A stretch of 64,000 nt of DNA from Branchiostoma belcheri (taxonomy: Eukaryota > Chordata > Leptocardii > Amphioxiformes > Branchiostomatidae): assembly GCF_001625305.1 (NCBI RefSeq), contig NW_017802713.1:4382368-4446367 (forward strand), written 5' to 3'. The position numbers and the translations under genes were made by a program. The stretch's first letter is position 1. Every line of letters starts with the position of its first letter. Positions 1 through 12,560 of this stretch are shown here, piece after piece. Under the pieces are notes generated by a model. It did not search any database, was not told the origin of the DNA, and saw nothing but the letters and a program-made list of their open reading frames with translations.

Positions 1-178
1 TATTATTTTCCTGATGCTTAGATGCCAAGAATATCCTGCATACTATTATTTAAAAAATGTACAAAAAATACCAACAAAAATATTTGGGTGCACCAGTGCA
101 CCCACAGAAAAAAATTGGGTGCACAGCTCCAAATTTGGGTGCACTAAGGTGCACATGCACCCAGTATTTCAAGCCCTG
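1..178. mobile_element. hAT-like MITE, right-end fragment
   Basis: The fragment ends in AAGCCCTG, a degenerate form of the ATTTCGAGCCCTG terminus seen in the complete copies at 33394-33734 and 31998-32363. It shares their internal repeated GGTGCACC blocks and lies in the same orientation as the 33394 copy. Its left end is outside the window. CAGGGCTCGAAAT-type ends are typical of hAT elements; no coding capacity is visible. Confidence 0.6.
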
Positions 179-2329
179 CACTGTATACTAAAGTGTTACA
201 AACAGATAGATAGTATTTACATGCAAGAGGCATGAACCCAGTCCTTTCAAACTACCCTACCCTGATGGATAAATGCTGATTTATGCATTTCCAAAGATCA
301 TTAGCTATCCCTGGGGAGTCCAGTCAAGACAAGGGTGTCAATAGGACAGGTTTACAGTACATTAATCACAGTATGATAAATATGTATTATTCTGATGGAC
401 CTTCTGTGAACTGTCCAAAATTAACAGTATGTTTCTTTGGAAAAGTACAACAACCACCTATGCCTTGCTCAGAAGCTGAAACATTACATAATTTTTGATA
501 AAATTCCTAAAATGTTCCTCATTTAGCTCAAAATGGCAAAAAGAGTATAAAACGCATGTAATCAGACCCCAGAATTATATTCAGAATTTGTAATTTAAAA
601 AAGTGCTTTAGAATAAGATATTTATACGTTTTGCTACTTTTAGCTCCAGCTTGGATACATACAATAGGTTTGAACAAGGAAATAGTCACTAGACAAATTT
701 CATTTCCTTGACTGAATATTTTCATTGTCATTGTATCATCAACATGGCAACACCATATGACGTTTTTTTCAAGGCTATGAGTAAATGCAAATAAACTACA
801 TGTAATTTTCTGTATGATGTAGTTTTATTTTCAGTATAAACTGGCAACTTTGGTTATGAACATCTAAAGAAACTGTTGTACATTTATCTCGAAAAGACAT
901 CTTCAAAGTCTTAAATGAGAAGTTTAATTTTCACTTTCAGTTTATAGTTTAGCCAGGCAGATACATTTTAGGACTAGACAAAAATACAACATAATGAAAC
1001 ACAATGGCTATTCAGAAAGATACTAAAACAAGTATTCAAAATTTATTGCTTATTTTTTCATCATTGCAATTTTTCGCAAGTGCACAGTCTGCTCACTGCA
1101 TCATGGTTCTGAGAGACTGTTGGTTGCCTAGCAACAGGATTATGAACAGTTGACCTCATCCTCTAGGAATTTGGAACTGCAGGGGGGGGCAACCCAGACC
1201 ATCTGACTAGGCACATGTATGTAAATAACAACAACCACTGACCAATAACAAACCATACCCAAACATGATCCAAACCAACAATAACAAACTTACAATGTAA
1301 ACATGTTTTAAAAAAACGTCATATATAGATAAACATTCAAACCCCAAAAAATAACAAGCACAACATTTCAACCAAAAAAGTACAATTTAAGATTTCAATA
1401 AATATTTGTATTCAAAGGCTACCCTAATATTAAACATTACCTACTTTACACATTAATTCAGGCTTGAAATCCTTTTTTCTACAAACCTGCAGTTTTAGAT
1501 AAAATTGAAATTTGCCTGCAACAGACATTTCACCTGCACCATTCAGGCTTTGAGAAGTATGGATCATAATTAAAACTGTTCAGAAACCATTACTGTTATT
1601 TTCATCTCATACTGCATAGGTTTTAACAGTCAATGTAGCAAATAAAAATCCACATACCACATACATTTGTATATACACTGTAAACCCAGTACCACTAGTA
1701 CCTGAACAGCTCCATTTTTACCTGCACTAACCTGCATAGAGTATGCAAGTGGTATTTCGAGTATTTTTTCTGTATACTAGGCCAAGAGTTTAAAACTGAA
1801 AGTGAAACAACTGCTCATTTTGAACTTTTGTACCTATCAAAATTGTTTTCACAGGTTTGTATTGGAACCTTAAGTTGACCTTTGAGTTCATTCCACTTTC
1901 AGTTTCAAAGGAAAGAACATCTGACTATAAAGTATAATATAAGGTTGCATAATTAATATCGATACAACTAGTCTTTTCGGTTCAGTGCTTGCCACCATGC
2001 ATAGCTACGTTCGACGTCAAAAGCTCTACACCATTAAACAATTAAATCTATACTACTTTGTTGTACACATGTTTGTCTGTTTGTTTGTTTTGCATAACCA
2101 GTAAACTGTGTTTAGGAATAACACATCAGTTTTGTACAAGCTGCATAAGACTTGGCTGTAAGGTTTGAACCATATATATGTCCCCTTCCAGTCAATATTA
2201 TTAAAACCATGGTAAAATCCTAATTGATATCAGCCCTATAGCCTTGAGTTAACAACTTTTGAACCACTCACAGTCACACCAGAAAAAAAACTACTTTTTT
2301 TGATAAGTTCTTTTTTCGATGGGTTCTTT
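179..2329. other. AT-rich noncoding stretch
   Basis: No open frame here resembles a known protein and no exon chain could be built. At about 1683-1735 there is a short segment related to the AGCTCC...TACCTGCACTAACCTGCAT unit of the minisatellite at 29738-29975. A TTTG run lies near 2073-2087. Nothing else is recognised. Confidence 0.5.
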
Positions 2330-2573
2330 AATGTGCTCGAGGTGTGGCTCTCCTCAAAATGGGAACTCCGACTTTACATCCCATCTGAGAAGATAACCCA
2401 ACCTGGGAAGCTAGGTCCTCATTTTCACCTCACTCAAGTGAGGAAATAGGTTTCAACTGTAAAGTGCCTTTCCCAAGGGCACAGCATTGGTACCTGCCAG
2501 GGGTTCGAACCCAGAACCTTCTATTACAGTATTAGCAGATACTACCCTAACCACAAGACCACCTCCACAATCT
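2330..2573 (-). mobile_element. tRNA-derived SINE
   Basis: Read on the minus strand, the head is tRNA-like: an A-box-like GTGGTTAGGGT and a B box GGGTTCGAACCC. It is followed by the body GTGCCCTTGGGAAAGGCACTTTAC and a tail with GAGGTGAAAATGAGG. The same body is present in the plus-strand copy at 63518-63710. No intact tRNA cloverleaf is expected, since the element continues well past the B box. Confidence 0.7.
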
Positions 2574-2672
2574 AACACAAAACATTGTTTATTTGTCTCT
2601 TCAGACAAACAAACATGTACACAAGTACACGTACATGTAACACCATTCTTCTTAGTCAACAATAACAAAGAC

Positions 2673-2925
2673 AGCACGTCGGTAGAACGTACTGCGCCTG
2701 CGCAGAACCCTGGATTTTCGCGTTTTTGGTTGGCTTTTTGGTCAACATTGCATCAGAATTTTCACTGTTGCAGAGGATATCTTTTCAGACACAACATTTG
2801 GAAACTACTGTTGAAATGCTAACCTTATATGAGCGAATACGACCTTATATGAGACATTCTGCCAAAGTGCTATATACAATACATTACGGGTTCCGCGCAG
2901 GTGCAGTACGTTCTGCCCACGTGCT
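2673..2925. mobile_element. Mutator-like MITE, 253 bp, copy U1
   Basis: The ends are inverted repeats of about 38 bp starting AGCACGTCGG (left) and AGCACGTGGG (right, reverse complement). They are flanked by an exact 9-bp duplication AACAAAGAC at 2664-2672 and 2926-2934. A second copy of identical length (51750-52002, inverted) has its own 9-bp duplication, and a degraded third lies at about 34142-34365. Nine-bp duplications with long TIRs fit Mutator-like transposons; there is no transposase. Confidence 0.8.
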
Positions 2926-2934
2926 AACAAAGAC

Positions 2935-3779
2935 CTTATAAAATGCTTTAAAGTTCTACTTCAGTAGAAAAACATGTCGGGATATCAGTTCAAGAATAAG
3001 AACAGTTTGAAAGAAGATACGCAAACAAAAATGTCCACTTTCTTGTTGCTTCTTGGTCTGAGGCTGACCACAATGCTTTCCACCTGTTCTTTGATGTCTT
3101 TTCTTGGGTGACAAACACAACTGACTTTGTATGAATGGGTTTCGGGGAACTACCATGGCATTACTGTTAGTATATAAGTACATCATGTATGTGTTTCTGT
3201 TTCTGAAATCATGGTTATTTTTCATCACTTCATTTTACAACAAAGCAGGATTTCTGCTCTCACAAAAAACACGTGAAACAGTGATATGACTAGATATAGA
3301 TATAGATATATAATTTAGATAAATAGGCACTTAAATACATAGTGTTCTCTTCTTTCTTGGAACCTCTTAAAACAACATTAGTCAGAATTCAGGTTTCATT
3401 TATGAATTAATAAATCTTACTTTGTAGACCTACAACTTGTGATATGATATTTCTTCCTCTTTTGTACCTGATGTTTATAATAATGCTTCTTGGACACAAA
3501 AACAAGCAAATTTACTGTCACTATGTATGTCATTAATACTAGATGTGGAATTCAATATCATGCAGAACCAACATCTGATCGCGTGTTAGGGACTGAAGAA
3601 CCTGATCTCTGGCTGTGAAATTATATGAGAAACCGAACGCGAGAGGGTACAGAATATGGGTGGGATTTGGAATTTTTCGCCCCCCACCCCCTTTTCGCCG
3701 AACTTCGACCAGGTCGATTTTTTGTTCAAACTAAAGTTCTTCCCTTTGACTACGCCACAAGTCGGGCTGTCTGAAAAAT
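2935..3779. other. Noncoding stretch
   Basis: No gene was recognised. There is a short GATATA run near 3295-3310. The 3600-3760 segment becomes richer in CpG and leads into the GC-rich island that follows. Confidence 0.4.
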
Positions 3780-4335
3780 GCTAATTAGAGGAAGTTCTCT
3801 GTCTTTAGTGGGAGAGATAGTTGTGTGACTGAGTGAGGGAGGGGAGAGCGGATATGGCTAGGACAGAACGGCGGCTGGGTGCCAACTAAAATCATGTCCG
3901 GGCGAGCTCTAGCCGCCATCATACATACACGTCGTGTCACCCTCCCAAAACGCCGAGCTTCTAGAAGCTTGTCGGGGACCAGACGGTACTCTAGAGCTAC
4001 GGTTCCAATCTTGGAAGACTCAGGAAGAGTTGTAAGACAAGGGGGAAGAAGAGAGAGAAACTGGGAGCAGACACTCACCTGTGAAACTTTGTCGTCTCAC
4101 ACAAGTATCACAAACGTGACCCCCGAGAGTTCGGTTAGGTCGGGCTGCGCCAGAAATTATGTTGAGCGAAAACTCGCCAGATAAACAGCTCTTTCCCTCG
4201 CTTTTCCTGTCAGGGAGAACGTCAGAGGATCACAGACGATGCCGCATTGGACAGGGGTTCGCAGCCCGCCCGAGTTTGGAGAATAACAACACAAATTTTG
4301 TCCAAACTATAGCAACTTTCACCTTCCGCCATGTA
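3780..4335. promoter_or_regulatory. GC-rich island, candidate promoter or first exon
   Basis: This segment is richer in GC and CpG than the surrounding AT-rich DNA. On the plus strand an ATG at 3894 opens a 46-codon Arg/Ser-rich reading frame (start MSGRALAAIIHTRRV, presequence-like) that reaches a good donor, GTT|GTAAGA, near 4031. On the minus strand CACAG|GTGAGT at about 4076 is also a good donor. No downstream exon could be joined in either direction, so I call only a possible promoter or first-exon region and do not assign a gene. Confidence 0.3.
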
Positions 4336-4439
4336 TCAACCCCAGGAAGGGAGCACATCACCTACGTCACCATGCAAATATCCATCCGCAAAACACCAAA
4401 TAAAGAATTTCTGCGATATGTTAAGTATTAAACTTAATA

Positions 4440-7085
4440 AAAGCTCCATAATATAACTCAAAAATATTTGTTTGTGAACATTTCATACATAGAGTCACGG
4501 AAAGATAACGGATAAGTTTTCTTGGTGGCGTTTTGTAGAACTATTTTTCGACGCACATTGTTCTATTTCCGTGTGGGTGACCAGTTCTCTCAGATCCTTC
4601 CGAAGTATGGTTCACGTGATTGGGTATTCTTGGAGTTCACTGAGTTCACTTCCTGGGTGCTTTGGGAAAATAAACTGGAATTGAACTAATAATCCAACGT
4701 TTATTTTTAGGAATTAACATTCCCAGTAAAACATACATCTATAGAAAAAACGAGTGAAATGTCCTTAGTACTATATTCTTCTCAGTAGTACAAGATTGCG
4801 ACTTTGAGTTGAACACTTGCCAACATGCCCCATCCGCAAATACAATATGGCTTTGAAAAAGGGGATGTAACTATAAAATCAATACAAACGTATTTGCTTT
4901 CGTTATGTATTATTTTCCGTACTAAAATAGATGAAATATCTCACGCTTAACAAAATGTTTGACTAATACTATATGGCTAGGCAGGGCAGAATTGTAAGAT
5001 TGTAAAATTATTGGCCTCCGGTGACTTAAAACTGTTTTTAATAGCCGGCTGGCATGCCCTACATTTCTAATTCAGTCAAGTTGAAAACATATATGGAATC
5101 CTTATTATATAAACCTAATGTATTCCATAATTTGTATCACATATTGTCATTTGAATACAATAGAGAACGAATGCCATTTTATAATAGAATGTGAACAGTG
5201 TGGCAAAAATGGTTGTCATTCATTCATGTTGATTTATCGCCATAATAGCGGTCTTTCATGTCCCATAAAGTGCTATATTTCGCTCATGAATGACTATACA
5301 GGTCCGGTTATGTGTAGTTAATCACATCAGCGATAATTGGCTGTGATTGGTCGAATGCGTGAATGGTGCGAAGGGGGTGATTTTCTGGTGCAGATAATGA
5401 ATTTTTCTATCAAACACAGATATATTCACACGTGCACATTTATTGAGTTCATACTTGTGACACAATCAATGCAGAATTGTACGATTTGACTGGCAACAGT
5501 ACGTAAAACTTATTAAAAGGCAATCAATAGCGATTTCAAGCCAGTAGAATTGGATTTTAACGTCAAGTTACTGGGCATTTTTTTTAATGTAGTACGTTTT
5601 ACAACTTTCCAACATCATAGTCTGTGAGGCAAAATAAGATGTCACTGATGAAAAAAAAACAGTTGAATGTTTTGTAAAATTTGTATCGTAGACTGGTTTT
5701 AGCAACTTATTGGTGGTACCCAAAAATAAAGGGACACCTCATGTAGCTTGTTTTGGGACTACAGTATTTCAAACGCTTGAAGTATGAAATGATGACAAAA
5801 ATGTGCCACGAAATGGCAGTAAATCAGACAGATTTCCCCATCCAAAATATTTTTTTTTGTTTTGTCGTCCTGAAATTGCATTAGATGCCTTTAACATCGA
5901 TATAATAATTCATAGTTAGAAAGTATATCATACTTAAGAGCAGTGAATCCCGTATCATCCAAATAAGTGCATAGAAAGGAGATACAGATATCGAAAATGG
6001 AGATTACTTACAAAATATAGATGACATGACTTCAGTGTTACAAGCGAAACGGACATTTCTTATACTAGTAAGTTGTCACAACTACTATTAAAGCTGCATC
6101 ATGTAGCAATTACGACGATATAAAAAGTGAAATTTAGTAAGTGGCTGCCAAAATATTGTTTGCGCCAGCCATAAATGTCAGAAATTAATGTGAGATAACT
6201 GCACAAATATACGTTGAAAAGTGGAAGTAACTTACGTATACAATCACAAATAATAAATCTTTTCATTGAAAGATTTCAAGTGTTGGTGCAAAAATGTTAC
6301 ATATTACCCCTTTAGGTATAGACTCCCAACTATTTCGTTACATGTATACGCAATTCACTATACACAAGTCTATCAATATCATATCTTCTATAATAGGATT
6401 TATCTCAATGGCAAATTTAAGTATTTTTGTACACATGTGACAAACCCTGCATGGTACACATGGGAAAATAAATGTATTACAGAATGCCTAAACGTTAGAA
6501 ATTCCTTCAATACAAGTAAAAGCCATTTATCAATGCAGTGGTTTGACGAAAAATTCAAAACTATATTGGAAACCATTCTGGTATGTCGACCTCCTGGCTT
6601 CTGTCGCTTCATATTTTTTGTGAAAAACAAGAAATAACAAATTTAATTGGTGTGGCCCTATTACTACTACTAAAAGCTAGTACGTCGGGGCTTGGAACTA
6701 CGCAAATTGATATCTTTTCCATCCATGCTCACATGACAAAACGCGTGTGCTGACTGTCTTTTTGTCATCATAACAGCATCATATTATGCACTGCAACAAT
6801 ATTCAATACTTATGATAAACATCTACTAGTAGACAATTATATCACTACAAAATCCTGGGCCTATTTGGGACCCTTGTAAGTTATCCCAGCTGCCCTGACA
6901 GTTGATGGGCAGGGGAGTGCCCTCCGGGTTCACCCGCGGCCACAGGGCCATGCAAATGAGCCAGCGGCGGAAATCCCCCTGCTTCTCCTGGTGTTCCCAT
7001 TACATCACTATCAGACGGACTGTTCCACTTTCAGTAAAAAGGGGTGGGAATGAGAGGGTTACGCATGGCAACTAGACATGTTTTT
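4440..7085. other. AT-rich noncoding stretch
   Basis: Frames here are short and look random. Around 6880-7050 GC rises. At 7091 an AAAATGGCCGCC start context is followed by CTCA|GTGAGT, which might be a short first exon of the plus-strand gene below, but the link is not shown. Confidence 0.35.
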
Positions 7086-7323
7086 AACAAAATGGCCGCC
7101 CGGAGTATCCCGATGCATGTTTTGCTGCTCAGTGAGTAGTTTTTGGAAGGTTTTTTTGTATATGGTTGATGACTAAGGTGACTAAATGTATCAAAAAGTT
7201 TGCAACTTGCTATGGTGTCATGAAAGAATTAAGTTAATAAAGGGAAAAAGTGGTTAAATTTCTGTGATTGTGTGATTTTCTTTCGAAACATACTAGCCCC
7301 CTCCCAGTCAGACGTAAACAAAG

Positions 7324-7343
7324 NNNNNNNNNNNNNNNNNNNN
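7324..7343. other. Assembly gap (20 N)
   Basis: A run of 20 N, probably a placeholder of unknown true length. It lies just upstream of a possible exon ending at the donor CAG|GTATGC (7401/7402). Confidence 0.99.
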
Positions 7344-7505
7344 TAGGCGTTTCCATCATGGCAGCCAGAGGAGCGGTAGAGGCAGCAAATGGACAGTGCA
7401 GGTATGCTGATGTCTGCGTTGCCTTTTCTTTCATCACCTTCCACTGAACATGAAACATAAACAAACACACACCATAATATATCTCAATCTTAATCTGTAC
7501 AGGTC

Positions 7506-7959
7506 ATGGAATATGAAAACCGGGACCTGTTTGCTGTCCTGAACAACTTAGACAGAAAGAAGGCCATGATGGGACCCAATTCAGCACAAAGAAGAGCAAA
7601 CTTGCAAGGTTTGTCAGATATAGTATATAATTGAAACTGTACCAAAGCTCATATGATTGTAATATAGCAGCCACACTTTGTTTCAGCCTTCATCTATTCT
7701 AGTTCTGTTCCATCAAACCTTGTTTACTTGACCCATCTATACTGGCTTCTAGCTCTGTGCTGTAAATTTCACTGAGAAATCCGTATGAAGTAAGATTGTA
7801 ATACTCTATACGAAGTAAAATAACAACAACTAAATTTCAACTTTTTTGACAGATGATCAGCAGACAGAGGGGCAAGATGATCAGCAGACAGAGGAGGAGG
7901 AAATTGTACAGGAAAGGGAGGATGGATATGAAGAGGAGGAAATTTTTCGAGGAGGATGA
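7506..7959 (+). CDS. Possible small acidic protein, spliced
   Basis: Two exons can be joined: 7503-7608 (acceptor TCTGTACAG, donor CAAG|GTTTGT) and 7853-7959 (acceptor TTTTTTGACAG, stop TGA at 7957-7959). Using the ATG at 7506 this gives 69 residues: an N-terminal half starting MEYENRDLFAVLNNLDRKK, then an acidic tail with a duplicated DDQQTE motif and many Glu. An upstream exon ending at 7401 stays open in the same phase (its last residues read SKWTVQ), so the true start may lie in or beyond the nearby N gap. The gene is convergent with the chromodomain gene, stop codons about 160 bp apart. I do not recognise the family. The splice sites and the bias of the tail favour a real exon pair; the evidence is modest. 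Confidence 0.4.
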
Positions 7960-8117
7960 TGACGAGGATGCATAATGCTTCTTTATATTCTCTATATTGT
8001 AAAAAAGAGCCTAATGTTGTGCTATATATATATATATATGCATGTGTGTGTGTGTGATATATGTGTATTTTCAATGTTTCACTCTAGTATTCATTTATGA
8101 CTGTGATCTCCTCTCCT

Positions 8118-9771
8118 CTAAACTGTTGTGCTTACCTGTACATAGAGACATAGCTCGTACCTTTTTGGGTGGATTGTGTTCACAACTTCCCTTCTCAGAG
8201 AAAGGGTCAGCCATCCTTCGTCCAGATGCTGCGTCTCCTGTAAATATGTGTAGAAAAATGCAATTTGATGGATTGACTTGCAATTTAGTGTTTGTTCTTG
8301 CATTTGTGCAAAAAAGCAACAGTGCTTTACAATAGATATTTTCTTCTAGTATTGTTTCTGTTGTAAATAGCAAGCTATACCTTTGGGCAGCACTGTGATG
8401 GCCGAAGTCTCTCTGCGCGCTTGTGTGTGCACCTGGGGCATTCAGAATGGTCATATCTGACCACAGGCCTGTAGCCCCAGGTGACACGGACCTCTGTCAC
8501 CAAGATGAGAGAGGATGACTTGAGCGGTTTCCGGTGCCATCCTCTGCCAAGCACTGCGATGAGCTCAGTTGGGTGGCAAGAGAATGTCTCTGGCTGTCCT
8601 GAGGGACCTGCCACCCAACCAATAATGTTCAGCGAACGAAAATGCTGAAAAAGTAAAATGCAATATTATGAGAATTGTAGTAGTGTATCATTCTTGTTAT
8701 GTCAGATAATATTTCAACAATATCAGTGATGTAAACATGTGTTCTTAGTATGTACCTTGTCGAACTCTGTACGTGGGAAGGGGATGGTCAGGCTGGCCTT
8801 GGTGTTATATTGTCCAGCCTTGTGACTGCCCTCCCCTAGGGCAGTGAGGATGGCAGTTTTCAAGTACTGAATTGTACTTGAGTCCTCCTGAGTTCCCCCC
8901 CTGCCCAGAGCAGTGGCCTCCCTGTAGTGATGCAGGTAGGCCTCCAACTCTGGGTTCTCCTGGAGGGGGACCCAGGAGTGCTGCTGGCCAGGCCAACTCC
9001 CTGCCCATTTCACCTTCACCTGTAAATTGAAAGAAACATTATTATGTACAATGTATAGTGAAAGTTCCTTGTAATTACAATGGTTGATCATGTGTCAGTC
9101 AGATATGGCAAAGATTTCTTTATTAAGGTGACACTAAATTAGAAATGCATAAAGCTGCAAATTTACCGGGTCAACTTGAAGTATATGTTTTACGGCTACC
9201 AGTACATATTTCTTACTTGTCATAAGATGGTGAAGCTATAAGAATATATATAGATTACTACATACAGGGTACTAACTCTATATACTCTGGATAAAGATGA
9301 CTGACATGCTCCTATCCCACATTGTGCCCACAAACAACTAAATTAGAATCAAAAACATACCACTATACTAGTGTAGTTTATCACTCCCTCAGTATATGAG
9401 GTTTGTATTTTTAAAGATGTTTTCAGAGATTCTTGTATCAGGAATACTCCAATTAGTAAACAACATAGAGTGAAACCTACCCAAGTTTCGCCTCTTCGTT
9501 TCTCCTCGGCAACTACATCTTCCACATTGTATAGTTTGGGTGGCTTTCTCCTAGCTCGCCTTAAAATCTTGCCAAACTCTTTTTCCCCCCAAAAGTCCTC
9601 CCCAAATGGAAATGTTGCCATTACTCTGTGTAGTGAGGTCAACTTGAGTTCGTCTCGTCTCTCAAGTAACGGGATACACGTGCGCGCAGGGTGACCTAAT
9701 AGGGGTGACTCTGGAGGACACAGGTTGTCAGTCACCATGGTCCCTGAAGCCAGCTTAGGCCAAACCCTCAT
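8118..9771 (-). CDS. Chromodomain-containing protein, otherwise unknown
   Basis: Four exons join in one frame: 9481-9621 (or from 9771), 8756-9019, 8381-8644 and 8237-8118. Phases agree at each junction and the sites are standard (CTTGG|GTAGGT, TTTACAG|GTG, GACAAG|GTACAT, TTTTTCAG|CAT, CCAAAG|GTATAG, TTTACAG|GAG). Starting at the ATG of MATFPFGEDF (9621) gives about 262 residues; an in-frame ATG at 9771 would add 50. Across the first junction the protein reads LYNVEDVV...GETW|VKVKWAGS...HSWVPLQENPELEAY, which follows the chromodomain pattern: Y-x-VE-x-I, then a V-K-W-x-G core, then W-x-P and E-N/L. Exon 3 holds a Cys cluster (CPRCTHKR...QCC) that may bind zinc. The rest matches no family I know. 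A donor at 8136/8135 (TACAG|GTAAGC) could add a further 3' exon instead of the stop at 8118. Chromodomains bind methylated lysines, so a chromatin role is an inference. Confidence 0.6.
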
Positions 9772-9924
9772 TACCGTATATGGTATTCCCGGGCAAGGAC
9801 GTCATGTATGAAATTAGCTTCCTTGGGCCGGCGGTACTGGGGTTACTGGGCCGGTGGATCATAGTGCCAATAAATTTTATTACCTTCACACAGAAGGTTA
9901 CGTTTTAGCGTTCGTGTTTGTGTA

Positions 9925-9926
<2 letters not shown>

Positions 9927-9964
<38 letters not shown>

Positions 9965-9966
9965 TG

Positions 9967-10004
<38 letters not shown>
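9927..10004. repeat. (TG)n microsatellite
   Basis: Nearly pure TG/GT dinucleotides, interrupted by CGCGTGTTG at about 9961. Apparent open frames across it are artefacts of the repeat. Confidence 0.97.
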
Positions 10005-10006
<2 letters not shown>

Positions 10007-10084
10007 TTGTGTATTTGTATTTGTATGTGTATGCCACTGTGTGTAACAATAACTTAAGGACTTTTGATGGATTATCTTGATTTT

Positions 10085-10400
10085 TGGTAGATGGGTAGGT
10101 CTTGAGGACACCTCAAAATGATATATGTTTTGTCCCCTTGCGGCTTGTTATGGTACTACAACGGAACTTCCGGTTTTTGATATCTGATGATCTGGACATG
10201 CTAGGGTCACACATTTTGGATGGTAGCTTCAAGTGTAATCGATCGGGAAGAAGTGAGTTTGGATCTACCCGTTTGTTCTGGAACTGCAGGGAGTTACTTT
10301 CGTTAATATTTGGGGGAGGGTAACTCAAGAATAGGTTGATAGATCGCGTAGTGATTTTGGTTTGAAGGTAGCTTGACATAATTAGATTACAACTCAACTA
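10085..10400 (+). repeat. Dispersed repeat family, copy 1
   Basis: The segment shares, in order, a GGTACTACAACGGAACTTCCGG-like block, a TGATCTGGACATG block, a GATGGTAG block, a GTTCTGGAACTGCAG block and a GGTAACTCAAGAA end with 15790-16075. The same blocks occur in inverted order at 45545-45780. Divergence is high, no TIRs or coding frame are visible, and the class is unknown. Confidence 0.55.
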
Positions 10401-10804
10401 TGCCCATCAGGATCTAATTTCCAAATTATTGAGAAAATTCTATAAATCTGCTGCGTTCCATGATAGAACTATTCAAAACCTGTGACAAATGTAATTAGGA
10501 ACTAGAGAAACATCGGTAAATAGTGATTATGTAAATGAAGACCTAATTTGCATTTGGAATTAAGTTGGAATTTGGTTATTTGCATAATCATCGAGAGACG
10601 TTTATAATTCTTCAGCGGTATAATTTACCATCATTTGGCGAAGGTATGAGATCGCGGCACTCTAGTTTTGATCATTTTTCTGTAAGTTTCCATCACAACA
10701 ACAAATATGTTATTTGATCACCACTTCCCGGAAGTCTGAAATCTCAGATTTTTTTGTTACTAGTAGTTTAGTTATTGGCGACGCCCCAGGGGCGGACTCA
10801 TTTA

Positions 10805-12397
10805 TTAGACTATGCTGTTCAGCATGCTGTCCCTGATATGTTTATACCCCTGGCGGATATTCCTGTTCATGAGGCCGTATATAATCGGGTTCAGCGCGCC
10901 GTTCAGAGCCATGAGTACCTGACCTACAGTAAAAGCTTCGGGTGGGACTCGGCTGGAAAATATCACCATCACTATCAAGGGCATGCTGCAGACTGTGTAC
11001 ACAGCGAACAGTATCATCATCATTCTGGTGATCTGCCTTTCGGCGGCGCTGTTTTGAGGACTGCTGCCCTGACCGACACGATTCTGTCCCTCAGCCGTAC
11101 CTGACACAGACGGGCCGTCCTTGGTTGAAGAAACTAGCTTATTGCAAGCGCCCCCCTCCCTCCGCTCTTCTTCATCACATGATGGTGGGGTTTCCCCATG
11201 ACTGTGTTCACTTGTACCTGCCTGATCTGTCAATGAGCGGATGCCCTTGGGTTCCTCTAGATCACTACACTTCTTATCCTCATCACCAAACACGGAACTC
11301 TGATCCCCCATCGAAACACTGTCTTCCATGTTTCTGGTTGAATATGTCATGGTTTTGGTGGATGCAGTCCCTACGAAAGGACCTGCTCCGTCTCTGGTAC
11401 GATTAAAGCTTGCGGCCAAAGTGTTTGCGTGAGCGCCTACTCGCTTCTTACTCATCCTCACGTGGTACAGAATGAGCGCGTACGAGATTATGGTGACTAT
11501 GAACGGGGCCATGAAAGAAACCACGGTTGGCAGCATCTTTCCCCATTGATTAGTAGACGCTCCCATCCCGCAGCGTTTCAGCTTTGGGTTCACCTTTACT
11601 TCTTCAACAATGTGTATAGGCAAAGCTGAAAGGAAAGGAATCAGCCATGTGAGGGAGAGCATGGAAAACAGCACACGTTTAGACTTCAGAAGTGTGCTGC
11701 TAGTACAGACCATGAAGTACCGCTGTACTGCGATACACGCCATGTGACAGCTTGATACCCCCCATAGGACTACAGTGGCATAGGCCTGAAGCCAGCACAG
11801 CGCCCCTGGCGGTTCCCAGCCGGGATGCAGGAAAGCATGGATCAAGAGAGGGGCGCCGAAGCTAGAAGAGATGATGTCTGCACAGCTGAGGCTGACCAGA
11901 GGGGCGTTGACCAGCTTCTGCAGGACTGGGCGTGTCCAGATGACGAGGATGGTGAGGAGACAGCCAATCAGAGTCGCCGCGATAATGACTGTAGGCAATG
12001 AACATCATAATTTATGATAATTTGATGACGTCATTGGTGCACATCGAAGATGGCATACCATATCATTAGCTCTTGTGGGTCCAGATTATTCTCCTTAAAA
12101 TTTCATTGCTACTTCGTATTATTACATAGTTCACATAGTCAAGTCAAAGTTTATTGCACAACGATTGTCACGGGTAAAATGTATGGCAAATAATAAAGTT
12201 ACTAGTTGCTATGAGTCTATTATAATTCTACATACATGTATATATGGTCAACGGTTATATTACATGAAACGTTCATATGAACGGCTTCAGTCCATTTGCA
12301 TTGTATCTTAGGCTGTATCTTGAGAACTGTATTTTCAAAAATTTAACATTATGCACTCACAAACACACACGCGCACGCACCCAAACGAACGCGCGCG

Positions 12398-12444
<47 letters not shown>

Positions 12445-12560
12445 CATCGAAAACATAACCTTCTAGGCGAAGATAATTACAGACACATACTTCCCAGGAT
12501 GATAACGACGACGTAGATCCATCCACTTATCTCCATTGAGACGTCTGTCCCCGTCTTCAT
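10805..12560 (-). CDS. Class A (rhodopsin-like) G protein-coupled receptor, orphan
   Basis: Two coding exons: 12491-12560 (ATG at 12560, donor GGAA|GTATGT) and 10805-11988 (acceptor CCTACAG, stop TAA at 10805-10807). The junction restores transmembrane helix 1 across exons (VVVIILG joined to IIAATLIGCLLTILVIW). About 417 residues follow with seven hydrophobic helices, a TM3 Cys (LCWLQ) and an ECL2 Cys (KRCGMG) for the usual disulfide, and TM7 NPIIY as the NPxxY motif. The DRY box is replaced by QRY after TM3. Intracellular loop 3 is long, with an acidic, Ser/Thr-rich stretch. TM6 has no CWxP but reads YTVCSMP. This profile recalls melatonin-, GPR84- or Moody/Tre1-like receptors, and I cannot choose among them; the ligand is unknown. 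The short N-terminus has no obvious signal peptide. The intron carries a CA/CG microsatellite. Confidence 0.85.
12357..12442. repeat. (CA)n/(CG)n microsatellite in the GPCR intron
   Basis: Runs of CA and GCGCGC alternate inside the intron between the two GPCR coding exons, about 50 bp from the exon 1 donor. Alternating purine-pyrimidine tracts like this can adopt Z-DNA; no function is claimed. Confidence 0.95.

Noticed and set aside
6266-6637. 123-codon plus frame
   Set aside because: AT-rich, no motif, no splice or promoter context.
9854-10057. Cys/Val-rich and His/Thr-rich frames
   Set aside because: Artefacts of the (TG)n microsatellite.
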